The notes under the pieces: model-generated
The model's database searches: none
What the model was told of the DNA's origin: nothing
Seen by the model: the letters and a program-made list of their open reading frames with translations, nothing else
Position numbers and translations under genes: made by a program
Shown: positions 1 to 12,812 of the stretch, one piece after another
How the letters are laid out: each line of letters starts with the position of its first letter
Numbering within the stretch: the first letter of the stretch is position 1
NCBI GenBank assembly: GCA_964006375.1
Contig: OZ023267.1
Span: forward strand, 39,998,721-40,062,720
Direction of reading: 5' to 3'
Source: Tillus elongatus
Lineage: Eukaryota; Arthropoda; Insecta; Coleoptera; Cleridae
DNA length: 64,000 nt

Positions 1-797
1 AACTTTTTAGTCAATGCCGGATGTATGTGTCTCCGAATAGACTATACTTTACGTTACGAATATTTAACCTCCACCTGCCAGTGGACAAAATACGGAGCAT
101 CTTAAATCAAGCGCAATAGCTTTAAAAGCACATATTACCGTTGAAATAATAATAATATAACGGTAGATCATCTCTACATTGATATCGTGATACGCTGTCA
201 GTTGAGGAATTACATTGTTTGCTTCCTGACACCCACCCATAACCATTTTCCTTGAACCTATTACGGAATATGCAATTATAAATTCATAAACAATGTTTGG
301 TCTGAATCTAATAAAATGCTCTTCAGCTCTGCATGGGACTTATCTAAGTGACCTTTGGTCGCTACATCAAATGTTTCCGTTTATTGTCTTTTCCAGCATA
401 ATCAGTTCAGCAAAATCACCAGTCCACCACACGTTTTGTGTGGTGGCCTTCGCTCTCCTTATATAACATTTTATGCAAGTTTTAATTAGACAGAAATGTG
501 ATCGTTAATCAATCGATAGGTAGGTAGATACTGCTGGGTTGTCAATGACATTAAACATGATACCTTATAAAATCATTATTTTTAAACAATTTAATGCAAC
601 ATTTGCTGCGGTCATCAGTATTGCTGCTTTTCAACTATTGCAGATTTCTCAAAGGGGGATGTGGACATAAGTAGAAACCCACTGTTCTGAATTTGTCTAT
701 TTTCTCGGGTATTCTTTGTGATAACTAAATCCGTGGAAAGTTCCTCGATGGGTCCTAAATGTAGAAATGGACAGAAACCGTTCCGAATGTATATATA
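1..797. other. AT-rich flank, no gene recognised
   Basis: No coding region or known repeat could be supported here. Short open frames have no recognisable domain. One small perfect hairpin is visible at 424-446, with 9-bp arms CCACCACAC and GTGTGGTGG around a 5-nt loop. The right edge is set by the start of the mariner-type element at 798. Confidence 0.4.
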
Positions 798-2171
798 CAG
801 CGTGGCGCATTGAAAACGAAACAAACCGATTTGCGTCCAGATCTTTTTTTTTTAAGAAACGCTGAAACACGTCAATTTTAATATTGAGGGGGACATTTTT
901 TGACATAAAACTCAACTTTGTCACATCAACCCCCTTAAGGGACGTGATAACAACCCTTATATTTTAAATAGGGAACATGGGTCAAGTGTTACAGCATTTA
1001 AAAGCTCTTTCTTTTCTGAATTCAGGACACTATTTTTTTGGAAGTTTTACCAACTCGTTTAAAAATTGTTCACAGTTGGAGTTGCAAGAACGTATTTTAT
1101 TTATTGTGATAATAAATGCACTAATTAGTCAATGTTTCGTTAAAAAAAACTAAAGAACAAAACCAAACGTTCAAAAATGTTTATTCGGTTAAGTAAGTGC
1201 TCAAATTGTTGACCACCAGCTTCCATACAAAGGTACAAATTTTGTTCAAAACGAGCTCTGACATTCTTGAGCATTTGTGGAGTTATTAGACGGCATTCTT
1301 CAACAATGCGTCGTTGTAATTCTGCCAGAGGCTCCGGTTCTGTTGCGAAAATTCTACTCTTTAAATGGCCCATAGAAAGAAGAAATTTATGATGCCTCAA
1401 TATTCGCTGAATAGTTCTTCTTTTGATGTTTGAAACAGTGGCCAATTTTCTCGTGCTCAAAGTTGGGTCTGCAGCAATTTGTCCTAAAACTTCGATCTCA
1501 GTAGTCTCATTTCTAACCGGAAATTCACGTTCAGGATCCCGTTTTTTGTTGGCTACTGAACCACTTTGTTGAAACTTTGCAACTAACTCCAAAATGTATT
1601 TTCTGTTAACATGTCTGTTCGGATGGCGTTCATTAAACAAATTTGCAGTACGGTTGGCACAGTCATCGTTTTTGAAAAAAGAAGTAATTATTTCAACTCT
1701 TTCTTCTACAGAATACACCATTGTGAAATTAATTTTCGGTAGTACTATCAAGTATCAAACCGACCGATAAACTAAAATCATAAACCGCATTTCTCTCATT
1801 TCGATAAGAAATGTTCTACAAACCAACAAAACATTGACTATCAGCTCATTTCTTATCGGAATGAGTGACATGCGTTTTTGCATCTTCAACTGTGAATAAT
1901 TTTTAAACGAGTTGATAAAACTTCAAAAAAAATTAGTGTGCTGAATTCAGAAAAGAAACAGCTTTCAAATGATGTAACACTCGAATCATGTTCCCTTTTT
2001 AAAATATTTTTAAAATATAAGGGTTGTTATCACCACTCTTAAGGGGTTGATGTGACAAAGTTGTGTTTTATGTCAAAACATGTCCCTCTCAATATTAAAA
2101 TTGACGTGTTTCAGCGTTTCTTAAAAAAAATTTATCTGGACGCAAATCGGTCTGTTTCGTTTTCAATGCCC

Positions 2172-2176
<5 letters not shown>
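798..2176 (-). mobile_element. Internally deleted mariner-like element with ~280-bp inverted repeats
   Basis: The left end at 798 (CAGCGTGGCGCATTGAAAAC) and the right end near 2176 (read inward, AGGGTGGGCATTGAAAACG) are inverted copies that continue for about 280 bp each, roughly 798-1080 and 1890-2176. The outer ends lie next to TA, the usual mariner target. The only gene inside is the shortened transposase on the minus strand. The right terminus runs directly into a (TA)n array, so the TA target seems to have expanded into a microsatellite. Some decay between the two arms is visible. Confidence 0.82.
1140..1751 (-). pseudogene. Mariner-type transposase lacking its catalytic core
   Basis: The open frame is 203 aa. 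The likely start is the internal methionine at 1721, which begins MVYSVEERVEII. The N-terminal part matches the DUF4817-like helix-turn-helix region of insect mariner-type transposases (ANLFNERHPNRHV, LVAKFQQSGSV), followed by a second helix-turn-helix (TRKLATVSNIKRRTIQRIL). The sequence then jumps near RHHKF to the C-terminal tail (LKSRIFATEPEPLAELQRR, LYLCMEAGGQQFEHLL). The whole DDE catalytic segment of about 140 residues is missing, yet the frame stays open. It cannot catalyse transposition. It could still bind inverted repeats, which is an inference. The family assignment is confident from the conserved ends. Confidence 0.85.
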
Positions 2177-2265
<89 letters not shown>

Positions 2266-2273
2266 TATACATA
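2176..2273. repeat. (TA)n microsatellite between two mariner ends
   Basis: An almost pure TA run, with two late interruptions by C, fills the gap between the right terminus of the element at 798-2176 and the left terminus of the next mariner remnant at about 2274. Long open frames of alternating Ile-Tyr here are artefacts. Confidence 0.95.
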
Positions 2274-3462
2274 CAGTATGGCCCATTTAAGACGGAAACA
2301 CCCCTGTAACTTTTGTATTTATAATTCGATTTTGATGAACAAGATATAACATAAAAAATTCTATAAATGCTGTGAAAATTGTTCTCTATGTCACCTAATC
2401 AAGGCCTACTAATGCAGTTTTTCTATGTCAAAGAGTGGGAAAAAGGCTAAGGACCATTTTTAGCAAGGAGATAACTACGCCAGTGCATTGGGCATTGCTT
2501 AAAATAGATATACACCATTTAATAGAACTTTATTTGTGTGACCCTTCTCGTATGCAAACACACCCCTGTAACTTTTGTATTTATAACGCGGGGGGTCGAC
2601 ACTCTATTACTCCTCGTCTACAGATCCACTTGCCAGAAAAGCAATCGTTTGAAATCTCGCAAACAGGACGCGCAAAATCCGGAGGTGCGCCATCTAGCTG
2701 AAACCAAATATCACCACTTGGTAAATCAGGATCATCTTCATTCGGAAACTTGCACCGAGATTAAGATTAGTAATAAGCTCATTCCTTAAAAAATTATGAT
2801 ATCGCTGCCCAGTGAAAGTTTCGTCAAAGAAGAAAGGACCTATAATTTTATCTTGGAGTATTCCTGTCCCCAGGTTAACTTTACGAGGATGTTGTGTATG
2901 TGCTTCAGTCATCTAGTGAGAGCTTTCTCTACTCCAGGAGCTGTAGTTTTGTTTATTCACTGTTCGATTTAGTCAAAATGATACTTCGTTCGAAAAAAGA
3001 ATTTGTCAAATAAAGTTTGGATTACGGTCGCATAAATCTTGCATTAGTTCACAAAAATGCATTCGTTGGTCATGGTTATCTTTATTAAGTTCGTGCAGCA
3101 GCTATATTTTGTAGAGATGGTGATTTTCTAATTTTAATACACGTAATACTGATCACTGAGAAATTTCATAGTCTACTGCAATTGATAGAGATGCAACGTG
3201 AGCATTACCCACACTTAATGAAATATCAAGTTTTACTACGTCTTCACCAATTTTATTAGGATGCCCTGCACTTTGCATGTGTTTAACTTGTCCAGTTTTT
3301 CTGAATTTCTTCTCGATTTTACTCACAGTGGATTGGCTGATACGTCTATCTGGATATTTTCCATTAAATAAATTGCACACTTCATGCTGTGTTCTGGTTT
3401 TATCACCACATCCAAAAAGAATTAAATTTCTATACGCTGAGTTTCACTTCAATGTGCCATAA
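2274..3462 (-). pseudogene. Decayed mariner-type transposase
   Basis: Read on the minus strand, an N-terminal helix-turn-helix region (CNLFNGKYPDRRISQSTVSK, EKKFRKTGQV) lies at 3153-3380. A broken segment resembling the first catalytic region (ILFSNEVSF, where an Asp is expected at the Asn) lies near 2990-3020. A further segment (HTQHPRKVNLGTGILQDKI) lies at 2694-2912. Stops and frameshifts separate the pieces, and the last catalytic block is absent. The left end at 2274 begins CAGTATGGCCCATTTAAGAC, which resembles a mutated mariner terminus. A stretch of about 26 bp beginning ACACCCCTGTAACTTTTG occurs twice, at 2298 and 2560, so the left part carries a local duplication. Confidence 0.7.
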
Positions 3463-3750
3463 TTAACTTTCAACAGAGATTTATGTTATTAAGAATAACG
3501 TACATTTGACAATGCCGTACAACTGATTATTCTGTATTATCTATTACTACATACTTGTGGATACAATTTTGAACATTTTATTTACAGGAAATAATCTTAT
3601 CTTATTGGTTATCTTTTGACTGTTATTTTGAATAGAGTTTATGTTTTTTCACACTTTAAATGATTTTCATTCGAAATTTTGACAGTGTTAGGTATCAAAA
3701 TTTTTATACTACCGTGTTGAAATTTTCCCGATCTATCAACATAAAAAAGG

Positions 3751-4436
3751 TCTGGACGCAGGAAGTGCGTTACGGATATGAATTGTAAAAAAAATGTTTT
3801 TAATAGAAAACATATCTCTCTGATGTAAGCAGGCATCAATCTGGTCACCGGTATAACCTACATAGTAGAAACAATGTACCATATTTTATCAGAATAACTG
3901 ACTGTTTAAAAATGTACAAAAATTTTCCCAAAGTAAACTTAAAATGTTTCCAAGGAAACTGGTTTCCTAGCCAACAAACCTTAGCTTAATAGCAAATTGA
4001 GTTATTGAAATTTGAAGCATTTAATAAAAATTCGCTACCAAAACGCACTTACTGCGTCTCGATTTTTTTTTCTTCGAAACATGCATCATATTTCGATAAA
4101 AAATGTAATAGTATAAGGGTGTTCGAAAAAAAAATTATAAGTATCACCAATCACTAATGGGCCACCCTGTGATTGTCAAAATAATTTTTCCAAGATGTAG
4201 CCCAAGACACTCTATAACTAAAGTATACAACTTTTTCTCGTATGTTGTATAATAACAATTATATTGAGCTTTACCGTATAAATGCGTCACCCTGTATATA
4301 TTTAAACAGATAAAAACTGAATCTAAACCCGGATATGGATTCTAGGGAGCCTAGTTTGCACTCATTTGAAGAAATCTATCTAAATTTCAAAAGTCGCGGT
4401 CTCCTCATTGACGAATGTTCCTATGAAAATTAGTTA
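3751..4436 (+). mobile_element. GGACGCAGC-family element, short copy 1
   Basis: It begins TCTGGACGCAGGAAGTGCGT, with hairpin arms ACGCA and TGCGT. An inverted copy of that end lies near 4045, and the copy ends near a decayed AGTGAATTTT hairpin. The central TA array is reduced to a few units (GTATATATTT). Copy 1 plus its right flank repeats as copy 2 with a period of about 720 bp, so the two arose by tandem duplication of a block rather than by two insertions. Confidence 0.75.
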
Positions 4437-4470
4437 AAAATTATAGACCGCTAAACCATAAGCTTAATAG

Positions 4471-5100
4471 TCTGGACGCAGCAACTGCGCTTTGGAGGTG
4501 AATTTTCATAAAAATGTTTTTAATAGCAAATATGTCTCTCTAATGAAAGCAGGCACCAATCTGGTTGTCCGTATAGCCTATATAAAAGAAACTAATTTAC
4601 CATATTTTATCAAAATTACTTATTTTTCAAAAATGTACAAAAATTTTCCGCAAATAAACTTAAAATGTTGGTTTTCTAGCCAATAGATCTTAGGTTTATA
4701 TCAAATTGAGTTATTGAAATTTGAAGGATTTAATGAAAATTCGCTACCAAAACGCACTTACTGCGTCTCTGTTTTTTTCTTACAAACATGCATCATATTT
4801 CGATTTTAAAAAAAATGCAAAAATGCAATAATATAAGGGTGTTCGAAAAAAACAATTGTAGGGATCACCAACGGCTTATGGACCAGCCTTTGATTGTCAA
4901 AATATTTTTTTAAGATGCAGCTTAAGACACCCTATAATTAACGTATACAATTTTTTCTCGTAGCTTGTGCAATAACAATTATATTGAGCTTTACCGTAGA
5001 AATGGGTCAGGCTGTATATATCTCAACAGATAAAAACTGAAAGTAAACCCGTATATGGATTCTAGGGGGCCTAGTTTGCGCTCATTTGAAAATTAGCTAA
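4471..5100 (+). mobile_element. GGACGCAGC-family element, short copy 2
   Basis: This tandem partner of copy 1 begins TCTGGACGCAGCAACTGCG. The internal order is the same, and the right flank (TTAAAAATTATAGAC followed by TAAACCATA) matches the flank of copy 1. The terminal hairpin region is shortened to CTCATTTGAAAATTAGC. Confidence 0.72.
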
Positions 5101-5169
5101 AAATTATAGACTGTTAAACCATAGACTTAACTAAACCTACATCCAAAGCATCAAATTAACGAAACATAC

Positions 5170-5632
5170 AGCCAAAGTATCAGAGAAAGAGTCTAGGTAT
5201 TTGAAATGAGTTTTCTGTAAACATTTGAGTAAAATGAAGGACAATGACGGTTGAACTTGAAACTTAAGGGGTTGGAGAACACTCTTCTTGCGACATCTTC
5301 TTTATATAATTCGTATTTGTTTAAGGTTCTTTACCTAAATTTTGCGAATTTTGACGTTCCAAATCGCGACTTTGACGCTTTGAGGAAAACTCCAATTTTT
5401 TTCTTTAACTGCCCATAACTTTGTGTCTTTACACCTACAGACCTGAATTTTGGTACATGATTCATTCTTTATAATACAAACACGCGCACGGAGATATACA
5501 TTTTTCCCGGAAGAAGACACAAAATTTTTCGCGCTAATTTTTCTGGCTAACAAACTTGTCCAGGCCTTTTGCAAAAGGAAGGTACTCACCAAATTTTATC
5601 AAAATCGGCCCATTATTTTTTAAGTTATCGGT

Positions 5633-5731
<99 letters not shown>

Positions 5732-5850
5732 CTGATCCCGGATATGTGTTCTAGGGGGCCTAATTAGTGCTCATTTGAAAAAGTTTTTTCAAAATACAAA
5801 AGTCGGGATCTCCTCATTAGTGATTTTTTTTTAGAAAATTCACTAATAAC
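5170..5850 (+). mobile_element. GGACGCAGC-family element, right-half copy
   Basis: This copy holds the middle and right parts of the family. They are the segment starting CCAAAGTATCAGAGAAAG, the conserved stretch ATCGGCCCATTATTTTTTAA, the (TA)n array at 5636-5731, the CCCGGATATG segment and the terminal AGTGA...TTCACTAA hairpin. The GGACGCAGC end is missing. Confidence 0.75.
5636..5731. repeat. (TA)n microsatellite inside a dispersed element
   Basis: About 96 bp of pure TA lies between the family words GTTATCGGTGTGATA and CTGATCCCGGATATG. It occupies the same internal position as the TA arrays in other copies. Confidence 0.95.
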
Positions 5851-6413
5851 TAAAACTACCGCCAAAGTATCGGAGAAAGGGTCTATTTGAAATAAAATTT
5901 CTGGAAATATTTTAGTAAAATGAAGGACAATGACGGTTGAAGCTGAAACTTGAGGGTTTGCAGAACACTATTCTTGAGACATTTTCTTTACATAATCCGT
6001 GTTTGTTTCAGGTTTATGCATAAATGTTGCCAATTGTCACGTTTCAAATCGTGACTTTGACGTTTTGAGGAAAACCCCAATTGTTTTCTTTAGATGCCCT
6101 AAACTTTTTGTCTTCAAACTTACAGACATAAATTTTAGTACATGCTTCACTCTTGATAATACAAACACGCCTACCAAATTTGAATGCCCTTACTTTGTTA
6201 TTTTCGCAGATATGAATTTTTCCGCAAGAAAACACAACATTTTCCGGGAAAACCTGGGCCGATTTTCCTGGCTAACGAACATATCCAAGCCACTTGCAAA
6301 AGGAAGGTTCTCAGAAAATTTCGTCAAAATCGGCCTATTTTTTTTGAGTTATCGGTGTGATACTTCGGTATCTCCTCATTAGTGAATTTTTGTAAAGAAA
6401 ATTCATTAACAAA
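5851..6413 (+). mobile_element. GGACGCAGC-family element, right-half copy without TA array
   Basis: It directly follows the preceding copy and is in the same orientation. The sequence runs from CCAAAGTATCGGAGAAAGG through the GTTATCGGTGTGATAC word. There the (TA)n and the following CCCGGATATG segment are absent. It then ends with the AGTGAATTTTTG...AAAATTCATTAA hairpin. Confidence 0.72.
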
Positions 6414-7808
6414 AACGGGGGTTGTCATTAAAAAAAATGTCGATGACGCCATAGTTAAAAAGCAGGAGTGGGTGAAACGTAAATTTTATGCAAAAATGTT
6501 AATTTTTGGGAACTAGAGTTAAGTGTGCGAGCATTTCATCAGAAAACAAATCGTCCAAATTTTAATAAATTTATTCCTAAGTTTTGCCGCTCACTGTATA
6601 GGTATTCGTAATAATAATAATTTTCAGGTGGTTAGATTAATATCTAACCACCTGAAGCTCCAAGACAATAAAGCGTGGGAACGTAATTGTAGGAGTCGTT
6701 GGGTCATTATTTACGTCTATCAGACAGCACTTCGATTATGAAATAATTCCAAGTACCAGAAAACCATTCTTTGTTTGCATACAAATAACCACCAAAACAA
6801 TACCAAAACACGAAAAGAAGTAAACATTTTAGATGATGAGATCACCTTTTGTGGTAATTGACCAGTCTGGGTCAATACACAAAAGTCAATCTACAAGAAA
6901 AAAACATACATTGCAAAAAAAAACAACCATTTGCTGGCATTATACAAGCAACACATTAGATATTCAAGCGAGTCAATAACATTTACTAACACTTCGTGAC
7001 CAAACCTCAATATTTCACTTTCGCTCTAACAGCTATGGCCAAGGAATCAGACCAGTTATACAGATCGGTTCTATTTCTTGAAGTATCCGCACCTTACCAA
7101 GTGGTACCCATCAGGTATCAAGTCTCTCAGTCGAGGATTGTAAACGATGTTTCTGTTTCAGTCATTTCAGTGTAGAAACTGCCTTCGACAGCGAACGGTG
7201 TCCTGTGTGTACCTTGTTCTCTAGTGGTGACCGAGTTGAAAACCGTTCCGTTTACTGGTGCCTTTTGCCGTAACTTAGTCACGGCACCACCGTGATTGAA
7301 CATGGATGTGACGCGAATCTTTGTGTGAGATACAGTTCACTTGCATATATCTAAATCATCTTTTACAAAAGGAAATTAATCTAAAGTTATCACCGTTGTG
7401 AAATTTTTAAATTTGAGAAATAAGGTAACATTACTTGGTGGTATTTTAAATTTCGCGCGTTTTTATTCAAATTTGCAATAAAAAAATATAAATATAATTT
7501 ATCTTAATAATTTGTTATGTAATATGTGATTAGAAATGTTGCACTGATTAATATTATTCAGTAACAATGACACTATGTAGTAACTCATTATAGGTATTCG
7601 CTTTGTTTACAACCTTTCAATACCAGAATTTATTATGTAATTTTAAATTTAATTCTATTGCTTAAACTGAGGTTAACAAATAATCTACAAAATAGAAGTA
7701 CCTATCTATTTTTAGAACTCAAGTTTAATAAATTTTACCTTATCTATTATTTCTCTTATCTATTATTGATTGTGTTTTATTAATGTCACGTGGGAGTTTG
7801 GAATAGCT
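6414..7808. other. Intergenic stretch, no gene recognised
   Basis: No coding sequence or classified repeat is supported. A perfect inverted repeat lies at 6623-6656, with 15-bp arms TTCAGGTGGTTAGAT and ATCTAACCACCTGAA around a 4-nt loop. The piece 7030-7340 is noticeably richer in G and C than its surroundings and looks non-coding. It could be an untranslated exon or a solo LTR, but nothing decides between them. Confidence 0.35.
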
Positions 7809-7983
7809 GTGTAGTGCAGGGTTGCCAGGTTTTTAAAACTAAATATCGCCGTTTTGCTGAACGAGATCGCCCAAAATCGCCAACTTTCCATCCACGGGAA
7901 ATCGCCCAAAATCGCGCACTTTCTGTAAGAATTGTCACTTGTCAAATCGTCCAAACTGAGTTTTTCGGCGGGAATTTCAATTT

Positions 7984-9326
<1,343 letters not shown>

Positions 9327-9392
9327 TTTTTTTTTATAAAAGCTTGCTTTTAGGTCGACGAGAAGCTTTAATATAATTATGTATAGTGCATA

Positions 9393-9720
9393 GAGCCTCG
9401 GTGGTCCAGTGGTGAAAATGTGTTTCTGGACCTAAGCGCACTGGGTTCGATTCACAAGGCTTCCCTTTCACCTTTTCAGTACATACTATAAAATTAACAT
9501 GAACCGAGAGGTTGTGGCAATGTATTTGTCGAATGTCTGCACGTTTCGCACTTCCGGGGGGCGTAAATCCGTCGATGTCGTGTATCATACAATGTTGGGC
9601 AGGTTAAAGATTTCACCCTCCTTACAGGAAGGTTCCGCAACATTTTCAAGATAGTGAGGTAAAACTGATCACTGGCGTCGGTGATTGGCCATAGTCGCGG
9701 AAATAGACCGACGTTAAAAA
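9393..9720 (+). mobile_element. tRNA-derived SINE, copy 1
   Basis: The head is tRNA-like, with an A box (GTGGTCCAGTGG) and a B box (GGTTCGATTC). The body carries the family word AGGTTGTGGCA and the tail ends ATAGACCGACGTTA. Six other full or partial copies share this plan in the window. It lies inside the hAT element. Confidence 0.82.
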
Positions 9721-10267
9721 AGAGAAAAAATCTATAGTGCATCAAAATCACATGTGAATAACGGTTTACCTTTGGTCATTAAATTTAAAAAGAAAAAGGA
9801 ACCAGAACAAGAATTGATTTAGAAAATATCAAAACATACACTCAACAGCAGTGTTATAAGAATGCAGAAATAAAATATTTTTTCTATATAACGAAAAATA
9901 TATAATACACTGTAATATAATATAAAACAGAAATATTTTGTCCCTGTGACCTGTCACCTATCATCTTTTCTCTATTATCTATCCAAACATGCTGGGTACT
10001 CTTGGTTTCTCACGGATGTCAAAATGTCATTGCATCTCATGGATAAAAGAATGTTCGTCTATGTTACTTCTGAATAAATCAAACTTTGGCGATACTGAAT
10101 AGTTTTACAACAGAGCTCGTTTCTTCAAGATCGCCCAATTGGCGATTTTTAGATAACAAAAGTAGCCCAATTTGCGACTCTGCGCTTTCTGTGAAAAAAC
10201 CTCGCAACAAAAGATAAGATAGCCCAATTTGCGATAAATCGCCCAATCTGGCAACTCTGGTGTAGTG

Positions 10268-10671
10268 TAAACGCGTCTTTAGTCTTTAACTACTTATTAC
10301 ACAGTGCGAAACTAAATAGGGCAATAGGTGAAAGTGGCTTTAAGTGGTAGTGCAAAAAACCTAAAGAGTCAAGACGGAGGAAGCATTAGAACTACTAGCA
10401 TGCATGACATGTAATAGATCTGTTGTACAAACAATGAAATGTTGAAATCATCTACTGCATTTGTTGATTGTCACCGTAAATAATAATAATTGTTCTATTG
10501 AACTCTATCTCGAATTTTCACAAAAATCTTTGAAAATTTAAGTGTCTATAATGTGTGTCAGTCACGTTTCTAACCTCTGTTTACATAACATTGAATTAGG
10601 TTTGTTTGTTGACGTTCGATTTGTAAACATGTCAAATTTTTAGGTTATCTAGATAAACAAAATTCAGTGAA
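10268..10671 (+). promoter_or_regulatory. Presumed 5' flank of the glycosidase gene
   Basis: These 404 bp separate the end of the hAT element and its target duplication from the start codon. I see no convincing TATA box or initiator. The sequence just before the ATG (AAATTCAGTGAA) gives an acceptable animal start context. Any promoter or 5' untranslated sequence for this start would have to lie here or further upstream beyond the hAT. The call rests on position only. Confidence 0.35.
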
Positions 10672-10835
10672 ATGTATCAAACATGGGTTTTAAGTGGCAT
10701 ATTAATTTATTACTGTACTCTTAATGTAAATACATTGGAAAATGGATTGGCTAGGACACCACCGATGGGCTGGTTAGCATGGGAGAGGTTCAGGTGCAAT
10801 ACAGATTGTAAAAATGACCCTGACAATTGCATCAG
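10672..10835 (+). CDS. Alpha-N-acetylgalactosaminidase/alpha-galactosidase (GH27), coding exon 1
   Basis: This exon encodes the first 54 residues plus two bases. It opens [18 protein letters not shown], a hydrophobic stretch that fits a cleaved signal peptide for delivery to the lysosome or outside the cell. The mature start is the family hallmark [13 protein letters not shown], then [16 protein letters not shown], which carries a conserved substrate-pocket tryptophan and the cysteines of the N-terminal disulfides. The methionine chosen is the one that places the signal peptide directly before LENGLA. The donor is AG|GTATGT, and the split Ser codon is completed by exon 2. GH27 enzymes remove terminal alpha-linked galactose or N-acetylgalactosamine from glycolipids and glycoproteins by a retaining mechanism. 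Family assignment is very secure. Confidence 0.95.
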
Positions 10836-11082
10836 GTATGTTACAATTTAATTTAAAATTACATTAACATCTGCATGCTTCACTAACTTCATAATGAGAA
10901 TTTCTCACTGATTTTGCACAACTGTTTGAATTTATTGTAACTTGCATTGTTTGTTTAACTACATAATTGAATTATGTTGCTAAAACTCTTTTCGAATTAT
11001 TCTGGTCAATGTAATGTTATAATACTAATAAGTTTTTGTTTGATATTATATTTAACTAATAAATGACATCCTTTCATTTTAG
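10836..11082 (+). other. Intron 1 of the GH27 gene
   Basis: This 247-bp intron begins GTATGT and ends CATTTTAG. It is AT-rich with no visible inserted repeat, in contrast to intron 2. Removing it joins AG to T and restores the reading frame. Confidence 0.92.
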
Positions 11083-11257
11083 TGAAAATTTATTCAGAAC
11101 TATGGCGGATTTAGTTGTTTCTGAAGGTTACGCCAGAGTAGGTTACGAATATATAAATGTAGATGATTGTTGGTTAGAGAAACACCGTAATATACATGGA
11201 CAACTTGTACCTGATCGAACTAGATTTCCCAGGGGGATGAAATCATTGGCTGACTAT
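11083..11257 (+). CDS. Alpha-N-acetylgalactosaminidase/alpha-galactosidase (GH27), coding exon 2
   Basis: The exon adds residues 55-113 after the split Ser. It includes ENLFRTMADLVVSEGY, then YEYINVDDCWLEKHRN, whose two aspartates match the galactose-contacting pair of the family and whose cysteine belongs to a conserved disulfide. It continues LVPDRTRFPRGMKSLADY, the end of an early beta/alpha unit of the TIM barrel. The acceptor is TTTTAG and the donor AT|GTAAGT, and the exon ends in phase 0. The reading frame carries into the next exon at 56452, more than 45 kb away, so any local gene prediction would probably call a false short gene ending at the stop shortly after the donor. Confidence 0.94.
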
Positions 11258-11612
11258 GTAAGTACTCTTCAAATTTATAATTAGTCTTCCTTTTTTAAAA
11301 TCTATATGCATTGGGCATTGAACATCAAATTGTTTAGACTATGCTTATAGAAGGTAAAAAATTTAAAAAAACAATACATTAAACAGGGATTTCCATGCAT
11401 ATTTGCCAATAAAAAAGTATATCCTACATGTTAGTAGCTATGACTAACTCATATGTGACATTTTGATAGACCTACAGAATTGATCCAAGTATTTATTTGG
11501 TTTAATTTACTATATTTATTAGGCAGCAGTGGCGTCTCCTGACCGAAAAGTTCGGGTGTGCGCTAACGAGTTGCTGTTAGTGGTGGTTTTAAAAATTATT
11601 AAAACTAAATGT

Positions 11613-11841
<229 letters not shown>

Positions 11842-12082
11842 GATATTGCACTTATATGGGAATAATACGTAGATAAATAAATTAATCTTCCACCGCAACA
11901 CTAACAAATTAAAAAGTCACTTAAAAATTTAAAACACGAAAAGAACATGGAATTATTATACAACCTCTTCTCTTCACACAAATTTGTGTTAGCGTTAGCA
12001 CTGTCCGGAACTGGGTGACAACTGAAAACATTAAAAGTAGTTCAATGTTAATATGGTACTAAATAATAAAATGTGCAAAAAG

Positions 12083-12593
12083 CTTGGATGCAGCAAGTGC
12101 GTTATGGTAGTGAATTTTCATAGAAATGATCTGGCACAAAATATTTTATTATAACTTTTTTTTCTTGTAACATAGAAATCTAAATTTTGGTGTATAGTTT
12201 ACTTTTTATATCGTAAACCTACCTACCAAATTTGGTTATCATATATTTTTTATTTTTTGAGATACAATTTTTTTTCGAAAGAAAACTCAAAATTTTTCCG
12301 GAAAACCTCGTCCGTTTTTCCTGACTAACGAACATTATTAAATTATTATTAATTAACGGTTTTTTCCATGTTTGTTTTTTCATAATTAGTTATAGTAAAA
12401 CTCACGTTAGATGTAAGTATTTTAAACTTTTATATTTTTTAAATTGTAAATTTTTTTCTTTCCATGTTGTAGCCTTGAGAATGGAATAAACTTTTCCGAA
12501 AGCTCGGCTTTTAATAAAGAGTTTTATTTTGCAACGGATGGCTTTCTCACAATTTTTTAAGTAAATAACACTATTACCGTCACGAAAACTTAA

Positions 12594-12689
<96 letters not shown>

Positions 12690-12812
12690 AAATTGAAACT
12701 GACCCCGGATATGGGTTCAAGGGGTCCTAGTTCGCGTTCATTTGCAAAAAATTCTTCAAAATTCAAAAGTCGAGATTTTCCCATTAGTAATTTTTTCTAC
12801 GAAAATTCACTA
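12083..12812 (+). mobile_element. GGACGCAGC-family element, second subfamily
   Basis: It begins TTGGATGCAGCAAGTGCGTT, then the subfamily-specific segment ATCTGGCACAAAATATT, and reaches CCTGACTAACGAAC near 12330. After about 260 bp of foreign sequence (12338-12596) come a TA array (12597-12681) and the CCCCGGATATGGG segment, ending with a TACGAAAATTCACTAA hairpin arm. The foreign piece holds CCTTGAGAATGGAATAAACT, which resembles the 3' end of a retroelement but was not classified. Confidence 0.75.
12597..12681. repeat. (TA)n microsatellite inside a dispersed element
   Basis: About 85 bp of TA lies directly before ACATATAAAAATTGAAACTG, at the usual position within the family. Confidence 0.95.

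Noticed and set aside
7030..7340. Possible LTR or untranslated exon
   Set aside because: It is richer in G and C than its neighbours, but no terminal repeat, primer-binding site, splice pair or open frame supports it.
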